Positions 17,193-24,046 of a stretch of DNA of 64,000 nt are shown here, one piece after another (the stretch's first letter is position 1; each line of letters starts with the position of its first letter). The translations under genes were made by a program, and so were the position numbers. Under the pieces are notes generated by a model, which did not search any database, was not told the DNA's origin, and worked only from the letters and a program-made list of their open reading frames with translations. The DNA lies in the NCBI GenBank assembly GCA_963717475.1, contig OY970337.1:1798001-1862000 (forward strand), given 5' to 3'. The stretch comes from AC-32 sp963717475. GTDB taxonomy: Bacteria; Actinomycetota; Thermoleophilia; Gaiellales; Gaiellaceae.

Positions 17193-17597
17193 GTGACCGA
17201 GGGCCGGGAGTTCGAAATTCGGCGCTCCGCCGCCGGTCCGTTCGTCAGCGTAATCACGCTCTCAGGGCCGGTCGTGAACGGTGCGCAGCAGAAGCTCGAG
17301 CAGGAGCTGGCCGACCCAAGCCTGTCGTCGAAGCGAGTCGTCGTCGACCTGACCGAGGCGACGCTCTACGACTCGTGGCCCTTCCCGCTGCTGCTGGACG
17401 AGAGGCATCGGTTCCGCTCGGACGGCGGCGAGCTCGTCGTGGTGAGCGGCGCGAACTCCACCGTCGAGCCGTTCGTGCAGGACGGCTCCCTCGACGGCCT
17501 GCGCTGGTGCAAGTCGCTCGACGACGCGCTGATGGAGCTCCTCGGCGAGGTCGTCGAGCGCGCTGGCTGGCCGACCGAGGTGCCCGGGGCCCGATGA
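17193..17597 (+). CDS. STAS-domain protein
   Basis: This 134-residue protein resembles anti-sigma-factor antagonists: VSVITLSGPVVNGAQQKLEQ (first strand and helix), RVVVDLTEATLYDSWPFPLL (the region that normally carries the phosphorylatable Ser in an xDxSG motif; here YDSW) and GELVVVSGANSTVEPF. The last 40 residues extend past the usual domain. It overlaps the next gene by ATGA, so the pair is translationally coupled. The role may be partner-switching or general stress signalling; no cognate kinase is adjacent. Confidence 0.7.
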   Translation: MTEGREFEIRRSAAGPFVSVITLSGPVVNGAQQKLEQELADPSLSSKRVVVDLTEATLYDSWPFPLLLDERHRFRSDGGELVVVSGANSTVEPFVQDGSLDGLRWCKSLDDALMELLGEVVERAGWPTEVPGAR

Positions 17598-17914
17598 CGG
17601 AGACCGTCGCTCCGAACGCGGAGCGCTCGTCGCCGACAACCAAGCCCCGCCTCGTCTTCTTCTACTCCGGTTCCTCCGGCGCGTGCAGGCGCGCCGAGGG
17701 ATTCCTCGCGCAGGTCCTACAGCGGCGCGGCAACCACGACACGTTCAACATCGACCGGATCGAGGAGAACGAGCGGCCGGATCTTCATGAGCGCTTCCGG
17801 ATCGACGAGGTGCCGACGCTCGTCGTCGTCGTGGGGCGGCAGGTGAAGGCGCGTCTCGTCGCGCCGCGAGGAGCGGTCGCGATCGAGCGCTTCCTCGGCC
17901 CCTGGCTCAGGTAA
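17594..17914 (+). CDS. Thioredoxin-fold protein with a single active-site cysteine
   Basis: This 106-residue protein has the thioredoxin-like elements RLVFFYSGSSGACRRAEGFL, FNIDRIEENERPDLHERF, the cis-Pro loop DEVPTLVVVVGRQ and a final helix. The usual CxxC is replaced by SSGACRRA, leaving one cysteine. It overlaps the STAS gene by ATGA. It is likely a redox or binding module working with that protein rather than a classical disulfide reductase. Confidence 0.65.
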   Translation: MTETVAPNAERSSPTTKPRLVFFYSGSSGACRRAEGFLAQVLQRRGNHDTFNIDRIEENERPDLHERFRIDEVPTLVVVVGRQVKARLVAPRGAVAIERFLGPWLR

Positions 17915-17915
17915 C

Positions 17916-17921
17916 TAGCAT
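17916..17921 (+). promoter_or_regulatory. -10 box TAGCAT for the esterase gene (leaderless type)
   Basis: Seven nt separate the box from GTG at 17929, immediately after the thioredoxin-like gene. Confidence 0.6.
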
Positions 17922-17928
17922 CCGGGGC

Positions 17929-18949
17929 GTGGAGCCCTGGTCCTTCGACGTCGCCGGCCGCTTCGACGAGCACGTCTTCGAGAGCGACGTCCTGAAGGAC
18001 AATCCGCTCGGCGACCCGCACCGGCGTCCGGTCTGGGTCTACGTGCCGCCCGGCTACGACGACTCGGACCAGCGCTACCCGTCGATCTACGCGATCCAGG
18101 GGCTCACCGGCCAGCTCGACATGTGGCGCAACCGGTTTCCGTTCCGGCGCAACTTCCCGGAGCTCGTGGACGAGGCGGTCGGCAGCGGCGACTGCCCGCC
18201 CTGCATCGTCGTCTTCGTCGACGCGTGGACGAAGCTCGGCGGGAGCCAGTTCATCGACTCGCCCGGGACGGGGCGCTACCTCACGTACATCTGCGACGAG
18301 CTCGTTCCGTGGGTGGACGGTCAGTACCGGACGCTCGAAGGCGCGGAGCACCGCGGCATCGCGGGCAAGTCGAGCGGCGGCTACGGCGCGATGGTCGACG
18401 CGATGCTGCGGCCAGACGTCTTCGGGGGGATGGCGACCCACGCCGGGGATGCGCTTTTCGAGATGTGCTACCTGCCCGACATGCGCCGCTCGGTCCGGAC
18501 GCTCCGCGACGAGTATGAGGGGTCGTTCGAGCGATTCTGGGAGGACTTCCGCTCGCGACCCCCGCTCTCGAAGGACACGGATCACACGCTCCTGAACGAC
18601 TACTGCATGGCGGCCTGCTACTCGGCCGACGACGACGGCACCGTGCAGATGCCCTACGACACGGCGACCGGCGAGCTTCGGCCGGACATCTGGGAGCGCT
18701 GGCTCGAATGGGATCCGGTACGGATGGTCTCGAAGCGGGCCGACGCGCTGCGTTCGCTGACGGCGATCTACATCGACTGCGGCAAGCGCGACCAGTTCTT
18801 CCTGGACCTCGGCGCGGAGGCTTTCCGCAGGGAGCTCGAGAAGATCGGCGTGACCGACGTACTTCTTCGAGCTCTTCGACGGGACGCACTCGGCGATCGA
18901 GTACCGCTACCCGCTCGCGTTGAAGTACCTGGCGGAACGCCTGTCGTGA
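17929..18949 (+). CDS. Putative esterase (Esterase_D / alpha-beta hydrolase), with one frameshift
   Basis: The reading frame has the esterase-D pattern RPVWVYVPPGYDDSDQRYPS, the nucleophile elbow GKSSGGYGA (Ser at about residue 148) and IYIDCGKRDQFF. After TDV near 18858 one extra base shifts the frame. In the next frame FFELFDGTHSAIEYRYPLAL continues to TGA at 18947-18949 and supplies the expected catalytic His (DGTH). Corrected length is 339 residues. Read uncorrected, the frame runs straight into the amidase gene and makes a false 557-residue fusion. The substrate is unknown; acyl ester hydrolysis is the family activity. Confidence 0.8.
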
Positions 18950-19602
18950 TCGGCGCGGCAGGGGTCGCCGCGACGGCAGCGCTGATCTGCCTCGACCCGG
19001 GGCACGGGACACCGGCCGCGATCGGGCGGCAGGTCGAACCGATCGGGCCGGGGTCGCGCGTCATGAAGATCAAGGACGGCGGCGGGGCTCACGGGGAGGC
19101 GGCCGTCGCTCTGGCGATCGCGCGGCGGGCGCGGGCTGTCCTGATCGCGCGCGGCTACCGCGTGGCGATGACGCGGACGGGGCCGACGATCCACCTCGGC
19201 GACGGAAACGGGAACATCGCGCGCGCCCGGTTCTGCAACCGGCGGCATGCGGCGCTGATGGTGCGGATCCACGCGGACGGCTCGGGCGACCGCTCGCTGC
19301 ACGGCGTCTCTACTTTGGTGCCCGCCTGGCACCGCGGCTGGACGGACGACATCTACGCGCGCAGCCTGCGCGCCGGCGCGCAGGTGCAGAGGGCTGTCGT
19401 GTCGGCGACTGGCGCCGCGGACCGCGGGATCGTCAAGCGCTCGGACCTGACGGGGTTCAACTGGGCGAACGTCCCGGCGGTGCTCGTCGAGACCGGGTTC
19501 CTGACGAACCCTGCCGACTGGCGGTCGCTCCACGCCGGGGCGTACCAGCAACGGGTCGCCGTCGGCCTCGCGAACGGCGTGCGCGCCTTCGTCAGCCCCT
19601 AG
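18946..19602 (+). CDS. N-acetylmuramoyl-L-alanine amidase (Amidase_3)
   Basis: The GTG overlaps the corrected esterase stop (GTGA). A hydrophobic start (VIGAAGVAATAALI) leads into the zinc amidase motifs: LDPGHG (Zn His), GAHGEAAVALAIARRAR (Zn Glu), VRIHADGS (Zn His) and VETGFLTNPADW (catalytic Glu). It is a 218-residue catalytic domain only, without cell-wall-binding repeats. It cleaves the amide bond between MurNAc and stem peptides in peptidoglycan. The short hydrophobic N-terminus may be a signal peptide. Confidence 0.85.
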   Translation: MIGAAGVAATAALICLDPGHGTPAAIGRQVEPIGPGSRVMKIKDGGGAHGEAAVALAIARRARAVLIARGYRVAMTRTGPTIHLGDGNGNIARARFCNRRHAALMVRIHADGSGDRSLHGVSTLVPAWHRGWTDDIYARSLRAGAQVQRAVVSATGAADRGIVKRSDLTGFNWANVPAVLVETGFLTNPADWRSLHAGAYQQRVAVGLANGVRAFVSP

Positions 19603-19700
19603 CGGCCCGGTCCGTCGAGCGCCTCCTGCACGAGCCGCCGGCCGTCTCCGTCCCAGACGCCGCGGTTGTCCAGGTCGACGAGAAGAAGCGCGTCCTTCAC
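19599..19700 (-). CDS. Possible 33-residue small protein
   Basis: GTG opens a short frame, VKDALLLVDLDNRGVWDGDG and so on, ending in a TAG that shares bases with the amidase stop. It sits 10 nt downstream of the minus-strand gene at 19711. The sequence is not low-complexity but is too short to assign. It could be a gene remnant or a real small protein. Confidence 0.25.
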   Translation of the reverse strand: MKDALLLVDLDNRGVWDGDGRRLVQEALDGPGR

Positions 19701-19710
19701 GAGCCCGCTG

Positions 19711-20001
19711 TTACTGGCCGGTGCGGCGCCGCATCTCGTCGGCTGCGGCGCGGCCCCGCTCGTGGACGGCCTCGCGGCGATCCTCGACGTCCACCGGCTC
19801 GGCTTCGTCGACGGTCGTCTCCGCCGAGTCGAGCTCCTCGGGTGCGTCGATCACGGCACGCGACTCCTCGAGCTTCTGCCGGAGCTCCTCGGCGCGCGGG
19901 TCCTCGACCGGCGCCGGCGCTGGAGGCGGCTGCCGGAACTTGCGCCACGCGGCGATCGCCGCACCCGCGGCGCCGGCCACCCACGCGGTCCGGGCCTTCA
20001 C
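19711..20001 (-). CDS. Small single-pass membrane protein with acidic coiled-coil tail
   Basis: This 96-residue protein starts KARTAWVAGAAGAAIAAWRK, a short hydrophobic helix with positive flanks. A Pro/Ala linker follows (QPPPAPAP), then a charged helical tail (DPRAEELRQKLEESRAVID ... EAVHERGRAAADEMRR). GTG is placed by the TAGCAT box 7 nt upstream. It is divergent from the rpsF operon. Function unknown. Confidence 0.6.
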   Translation of the reverse strand: MKARTAWVAGAAGAAIAAWRKFRQPPPAPAPVEDPRAEELRQKLEESRAVIDAPEELDSAETTVDEAEPVDVEDRREAVHERGRAAADEMRRRTGQ

Positions 20002-20008
20002 CGGGCCG

Positions 20009-20018
20009 ATGCTACACT
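20009..20018. promoter_or_regulatory. Overlapping divergent -10 boxes (minus TAGCAT, plus TACACT)
   Basis: The 10 bases ATGCTACACT contain TAGCAT read on the minus strand (20014-20009, 7 nt before the GTG at 20001) and TACACT on the plus strand (20013-20018). The plus box would start the rpsF operon with a leader of about 85 nt. Confidence 0.5.
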
Positions 20019-20112
20019 GGCCGCCTTCCTGCCTCGCCATCGCGCCGTCCGTTCCCGAGCGGCGCCAGCCGGTGAGGCCGACTGAGACCGAAGGAAGGGA
20101 GGGCTCGGGAGC

Positions 20113-20613
20113 ATGAACGACTACGAAATCCTGCTGCTGCTCGACCCTGAGCTGCCCGACGAGCGTCAGAACGAGATCGTCACCCGCACCCGCGAGACGA
20201 TCGAGAAGGGCGGCGGCACGTGGGCCGACCACCAGCCGTGGGGACGGCGCCGGCTCGCCTACGAGATCGGACACAAGACCGACGGTGCGTACCACCTGCT
20301 CACCTTCGACGCCGCCCCCGAGACGCTCGACGAGGTCTCCCGCGTGCTGCGGATCACCGACGGCGTCATGCGCCACCTGGCCGTGCGCCGCGTCAAGGGC
20401 GCTTCGATGCGCCCGCCGGATCCCACGCCCGAGGAACCTCGACGCGAGGCACCCAGGCATGAGGAGCCCAGGCGCGAGGAGCCCAGGCGCGAGGAGCCGA
20501 GGGACGAGGAGCCCAGAAATGACGAGCCCAGCCCTGAAGAGCCGAGCCCCGAAGAGCCCGTAGCGGCGGCGACCACGAGCAGTCAGGATTCGGAACCGGA
20601 AGAGACCGCCTGA
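20113..20613 (+). CDS. rpsF: Ribosomal protein bS6 with long acidic repeat tail
   Basis: Residues 1-96 are S6: MNDYEILLLLDPELPDE, KGGGTWADHQPWGRRRLAYE, DGAYHLLTFDA and VSRVLRITDGVMRHLAVR. About 70 further residues form a Glu/Pro/Arg repeat tail (EEPRREEPRDEEPRNDEPS and similar units). S6 binds S18 in the 30S platform. A GGAGGG-type site precedes the ATG. First gene of the conserved rpsF-ssb-rpsR-rplI group. The tail is unusually long for this protein. Confidence 0.95.
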   Translation: MNDYEILLLLDPELPDERQNEIVTRTRETIEKGGGTWADHQPWGRRRLAYEIGHKTDGAYHLLTFDAAPETLDEVSRVLRITDGVMRHLAVRRVKGASMRPPDPTPEEPRREAPRHEEPRREEPRREEPRDEEPRNDEPSPEEPSPEEPVAAATTSSQDSEPEETA

Positions 20614-20627
20614 GAGGAGAGGGAGGA

Positions 20628-21059
20628 ATGGCCAACATCAACCGTGTCGTCCTCGTCGGAAACCTGACCAGGGACCCAGAGCTTCGCCACACGCCGAGCG
20701 GAACGGCCGTCTGCAAGCTGCGCCTCGCCGTGAACACGCGGCAGAAGGACGCCTCGACGGGCGAGTGGGGCGACAAGCCCAACTACTTCGACGTCACCGT
20801 CTGGGGCAACCAGGGCGAGAGCTGCGCGCAGTACCTCTCCAAGGGCCGGCCGGTCGGCGTCGACGGCCGCCTCGACTGGCGCGAGTGGGAAGCGCAGGAC
20901 GGCACCAAGCGCCAGGCCGTCGAGGTCATCGCCGACACGGTCCAGTTCCTCGGCAGCCGCCAGGAAGGTGGCGACGGCCAGCCGCAGTTCGTGCCGAGCG
21001 GCGCGCAGGCCGAGACCGCCGACTTCGGCGGCGCCGCCGACGACGACATCCCCTTCTGA
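20628..21059 (+). CDS. ssb: Single-stranded DNA-binding protein
   Basis: This 143-residue SSB has an OB fold opening MANINRVVLVGNLTRDPELR, then YFDVTVWGNQGESCAQYLSK and VDGRLDWREWEAQDG. The acidic C-terminal tip DDDIPF recruits replication and repair partners. A GGGAGG site lies before the ATG. Its stop overlaps the rpsR start (TGATG). Confidence 0.95.
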   Translation: MANINRVVLVGNLTRDPELRHTPSGTAVCKLRLAVNTRQKDASTGEWGDKPNYFDVTVWGNQGESCAQYLSKGRPVGVDGRLDWREWEAQDGTKRQAVEVIADTVQFLGSRQEGGDGQPQFVPSGAQAETADFGGAADDDIPF

Positions 21060-21325
21060 TGCCGCAGCGAGAACAGCGACAACAGCAGCGCAAGGGCCGT
21101 CCCGCTCCCGGCGGGCCGATCCGCAAGCGCAACTGCTTCTTCTGCCGCGAGAAGGTGGAGGAAGTCGACTACAAGAACATCAACCAGCTCCGCCGCTACG
21201 TCTCGGAGAAGGGCAAGATCCGCTCCCGGCGCATCACCGGCGCCTGCCGGCGGCACCAGCGCCAGGTCGCGCTCGCCGTCAAGCGCGCGCGTGAGGTCGC
21301 GCTCCTCCCCTACTCCACGAACTAG
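21059..21325 (+). CDS. rpsR: Ribosomal protein bS18
   Basis: This 88-residue protein has the typical core IRKRNCFFCREKVEEVDYKN, LRRYVSEKGKIRSRRITGAC and RRHQRQVALAVKRARE. The Cys residues (CFFC, then GAC-RRH) mark the zinc-binding form of S18. The N-terminus is a basic Gln/Arg-rich stretch. It partners with S6 encoded two genes upstream. Confidence 0.95.
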   Translation: MPQREQRQQQRKGRPAPGGPIRKRNCFFCREKVEEVDYKNINQLRRYVSEKGKIRSRRITGACRRHQRQVALAVKRAREVALLPYSTN

Positions 21326-21399
21326 GCGTGCGCTCCTGCCAGTGATGATGCCCAGGCTCTCGTTCGCTAGCACCAAGCCAGAGGTCGCACTCGTTTGCG

Positions 21400-21420
21400 G
21401 CCCAGGCTGGTTGCCTGGGC
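21400..21420 (+). promoter_or_regulatory. Stem-loop in the rpsR-rplI spacer
   Basis: GCCCAGG (21400-21406), a 7-nt loop and CCTGGGC (21414-21420) form a perfect 7-bp hairpin inside the 168-nt non-coding spacer, 74 nt before rplI. The rest of the spacer holds only the GGGAGGAG ribosome-binding site. It may attenuate or stabilise the message between the ribosomal genes. Confidence 0.4.
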
Positions 21421-21493
21421 AAGGACGAGGGCGGGCTCTGGCGCAGCGTGATAGCGGGCGAGAGACGGGCGCTCATTGCTGGGAGGAGCGCTA

Positions 21494-22216
21494 ATGCAGG
21501 TCATTCTTCGGCAGGACGTCGACAAGCTCGGGCTGCGCGGCGAGGTCGTGGACGTCGCCCCGGGCTACGCGCGCAACTACCTGCTGCCGCGGAAGCTCGC
21601 GGAGACGGCGACGCCGGGCAAGGTCGCGGAGCTGCGCAAGCACGAGGAGAAGCGCGCGCGCCAGGAGGCGCAAAGCTCGGACCAGGCGCAGGAGATCGTG
21701 ACCAGGCTCGAGGCGGAGGAAATCCGCTTCGACGTTCCGGCCGGCGAGACGGGGACCCTCTTCGGGTCCGTGACGGCGACCGACATCGCGGAGAAGGTCT
21801 GGGCCGACCGGCGCGTGCGGATCGACCGGCGAAAGATCGAGCTGCCGGAGTCGATCAAGCGGATCGGCCGCCACCAGGTGCCCGTCGAGCTGTTCGCGGA
21901 TGTGACCGCGACGCTGCGGCTCGCGATCGTCCCCGAAGGCGGCGAGCTGCCGCCCGAGGAGGAGCTCGAGGCGATCGCCGCCGCCGAGGCGGAGGCCGAG
22001 GCCGAGGCTCAGGCCCAGTCGGAGGCCGAGCACGTGCAGGCCGAGGCAGAGATCCAGGCGCTCGTCGAGGAGGACGAGGGGGAGGCCGAGGAAGAGATCC
22101 AGTCCGAGACCGAGACGCCCCGGCAGATGGACGAAGCGCCTGCGGACGAAGCGCCTGCCGAGGCCGAGCGTGAGCCTGCCGAGCCCGAGCCGGCAGAGCC
22201 CGAGCCCGAGCCGTAA
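21494..22216 (+). CDS. rplI: Ribosomal protein bL9 with long acidic tail
   Basis: Residues 1-150 are L9: MQVILRQDVDKLGLRGEVVD, APGYARNYLLPRKLA, the long linking helix, FDVPAGETGTLFGSVTATDI and a C-domain ending LRLAIVPEGGELPPEEE. About 90 extra residues form an Ala/Glu/Pro-rich acidic tail (EAEAEAEAQAQSEAEH ... EPAEPEPAEPEPEP). The start follows a GGGAGGAG site. L9 sits on the 50S subunit and limits collisions and frameshifting. The tail is far beyond the usual length of about 150 residues. Confidence 0.95.
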   Translation: MQVILRQDVDKLGLRGEVVDVAPGYARNYLLPRKLAETATPGKVAELRKHEEKRARQEAQSSDQAQEIVTRLEAEEIRFDVPAGETGTLFGSVTATDIAEKVWADRRVRIDRRKIELPESIKRIGRHQVPVELFADVTATLRLAIVPEGGELPPEEELEAIAAAEAEAEAEAQAQSEAEHVQAEAEIQALVEEDEGEAEEEIQSETETPRQMDEAPADEAPAEAEREPAEPEPAEPEPEP

Positions 22217-22231
22217 CAAAAGCGCACACGT

Positions 22232-22240
22232 TTTTCCACA
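22232..22240 (+). promoter_or_regulatory. DnaA-box-like site TTTTCCACA upstream of dnaB
   Basis: It differs from TTATCCACA at one base. A second element, GTTCCCACA on the minus strand (about 22319-22327), matches less well. With the hairpins nearby it could couple dnaB expression to DnaA, but a single good box is weak evidence. Confidence 0.3.
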
Positions 22241-22261
22241 GGCGCTGGTAGCCCTGTGGAA
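22234..22261 (+). terminator. Inverted repeat TTCCACAGG...CCTGTGGAA after rplI
   Basis: A perfect 9-bp inverted repeat (22234-22242 and 22253-22261) with a 10-nt loop lies 17 nt after the rplI stop. It is placed as expected for termination of the ribosomal operon. There is no downstream U-run. Confidence 0.5.
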
Positions 22262-22370
22262 TTGCGCAGGAACTTCCCGCTCCGAGCGGTAATTCCGCCC
22301 ACAGGCGCCGTCCGGAGGTTGTGGGAACATCCGTTCCCTTATGCCTGCAAACCGGCGAGCCCGAGCCGTG

Positions 22371-22392
22371 ACGGCCCTGTCGAAAGGGCCGT
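22371..22392 (+). promoter_or_regulatory. Hairpin ACGGCCCT-gtcgaa-AGGGCCGT in the dnaB leader
   Basis: A perfect 8-bp stem (22371-22378 and 22385-22392) with a 6-nt loop ends 45 nt before the dnaB ATG. It may be an attenuator or a leader structure. Confidence 0.45.
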
Positions 22393-22437
22393 CGTCCAGC
22401 CCTTCCACCGGCGCCGCGAAGGTGGTTGGGTAGCGCG

Positions 22438-23787
22438 ATGGCCCAACTCGCCCAGGCCTCGCCGACCGCCCCGGTCCCGCCGCAGAATCTCGAAGCCGAG
22501 GAGTCGGTCCTCGGCGCGATGATGCTCTCCCCCGGCGCGATCGGGGCGGTCAGCGAAGTACTGGACGCGAGCGACTTCTACCGCGAGAGCCACGGCGTCA
22601 TCTACAAGGCCGCGCTCGCGCTCTACGCGAAGGGCGAGCCCGTCGACGCGATCACCCTCGTCGACGAGCTCGAGGAGCGCGGAGAGCTCGAGGGCGCGGG
22701 CGGACGCGTGCGCATCCACGAGCTCGCGCGCCTCGTCCCCGCGAGCAGCAACGCCGGCCACTACGCGCGGATCGTGCGCGAGATGGCCACGCTCCGTGGA
22801 CTGATCCGGGCGGGCGGCGCGATCTCCACCCTCGGCTGGGACCGCCCGGGAGAGGCGACCGACCTCGTCGACCGCGCCGAGCAGATCGTCTTCGACCTCT
22901 CGCAGGCGCGGGTCACGAGCGACTTCACCCACATCGAGGAGCTGCTGAAGGAGAGCTTCGAGCGGATCACGGCGCTCTACGAGGCCGGCGCGGACGTCAC
23001 CGGCACACCGTCGGGGTTCCGCGACCTCGACAAGCTCACCTCAGGGTTCCAGCCCGGCAACCTGATCATCGTCGCCGCCCGCCCGAGCATGGGGAAGTCC
23101 GGCCTCGGGCTCTGCATGGCCGCGAACCTCGCAGTGCGTGCAGGGATCCCGGTGGGCGTGTTCACGCTCGAGATGTCGAAGACGGAGGTGACGCAGCGCC
23201 TGATGTGCAGCGAGGCCAAGGTCGAGTCGCAGCGCCTACGCACCGGCAAGCTCGGAACCGACGACTGGCCCCGCCTGACCGCGGCCTGCGACCGGCTCGC
23301 GAAGGCGCCGATCCACGTCGACGACACGGGCTCGATCACGATGATGGAGATCCGCTCGAAGGCGCGGCGGCTGAAGTCCCGCGAGCCGAACCTCGGGCTG
23401 ATCGTCGTCGACTACCTGCAGCTCATGACCTCCGGCTCCTCGGTCGAGAACCGCGTCCAGGAGGTCTCGCAGATCTCGCGCTCGCTGAAGATCCTGGCGC
23501 GCGACCTCGACGTCCCGATCATCGCGATGTCGCAGCTATCCCGCGCGGTCGAGCAGCGGCACGACAAGCGCCCGATCCTCTCCGACCTGAGAGAGTCCGG
23601 CTCGATCGAGCAGGACGCCGATCTCGTCATGTTCATCTACCGCGACGAGTACTACAACGACGAGTCCGACCAGCAGGGCATCGCCGAGGTGCACCTGGCG
23701 AAGCACCGCAACGGGCCTACGGACACGCTCAAGCTCTCGTTCCTGAAGCGCTACGCGAAGTTCGCCGACCTCGCGCCCGCCGCATGA
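22438..23787 (+). CDS. dnaB: Replicative DNA helicase DnaB
   Basis: This 449-residue protein has a DnaB N-terminal domain (PPQNLEAEESVLGAMMLSP) and a RecA-like C-terminal domain with Walker A (AARPSMGKSGLGL), Walker B (LIVVDYLQLM) and the hexamer motif SDLRESGSIEQDADLVMFIY. No intein is present. ATG 22438 is preferred over the TTG four codons upstream. It unwinds DNA ahead of the replication fork. It ends ATGA-overlapping the next small gene. Confidence 0.95.
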   Translation: MAQLAQASPTAPVPPQNLEAEESVLGAMMLSPGAIGAVSEVLDASDFYRESHGVIYKAALALYAKGEPVDAITLVDELEERGELEGAGGRVRIHELARLVPASSNAGHYARIVREMATLRGLIRAGGAISTLGWDRPGEATDLVDRAEQIVFDLSQARVTSDFTHIEELLKESFERITALYEAGADVTGTPSGFRDLDKLTSGFQPGNLIIVAARPSMGKSGLGLCMAANLAVRAGIPVGVFTLEMSKTEVTQRLMCSEAKVESQRLRTGKLGTDDWPRLTAACDRLAKAPIHVDDTGSITMMEIRSKARRLKSREPNLGLIVVDYLQLMTSGSSVENRVQEVSQISRSLKILARDLDVPIIAMSQLSRAVEQRHDKRPILSDLRESGSIEQDADLVMFIYRDEYYNDESDQQGIAEVHLAKHRNGPTDTLKLSFLKRYAKFADLAPAA

Positions 23788-24020
23788 TGTCGGTGCACGA
23801 GCAGACGGTCGTCGTCCTCGCCCGCGCGACGGCGTTCACGATCGTCTGCCAGGCGTGCGCCGAGGGCGCGCCTGCCGGGGAGTGGTCCCTGCTCACGGCC
23901 GAGGGCACGCTCCGCCTCGAGCAGGACCTCGGCTGGACGACGTGTCCCCGCGGCCACCGCATCCGCGTGATCCGCGCCGGCGCCGCCGTGCCGGCCGAGG
24001 CCACGTCGCCGCTCTGGTAG
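23784..24020 (+). CDS. Small zinc-ribbon-like protein of unknown function
   Basis: This 78-residue protein overlaps the dnaB stop (ATGA), so it is translationally coupled to the helicase. Four metal-ligand candidates are arranged as CQAC near residue 24 and CPRGH near residue 55. The intervening sequence GEWSLLTAEGTLRLEQDLGW is a short beta-rich region. Family not recognised. Confidence 0.6.
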   Translation: MMSVHEQTVVVLARATAFTIVCQACAEGAPAGEWSLLTAEGTLRLEQDLGWTTCPRGHRIRVIRAGAAVPAEATSPLW

Positions 24021-24046
24021 CCGCGCCGTAAGGCACACTGCAGCCC

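Noticed and set aside
22217..22437. Chromosomal origin of replication upstream of dnaB
   Set aside because: Only one good DnaA-box match; the other CCACA elements differ at three or more positions, there is no AT-rich unwinding region, and dnaA/dnaN are not in the window.
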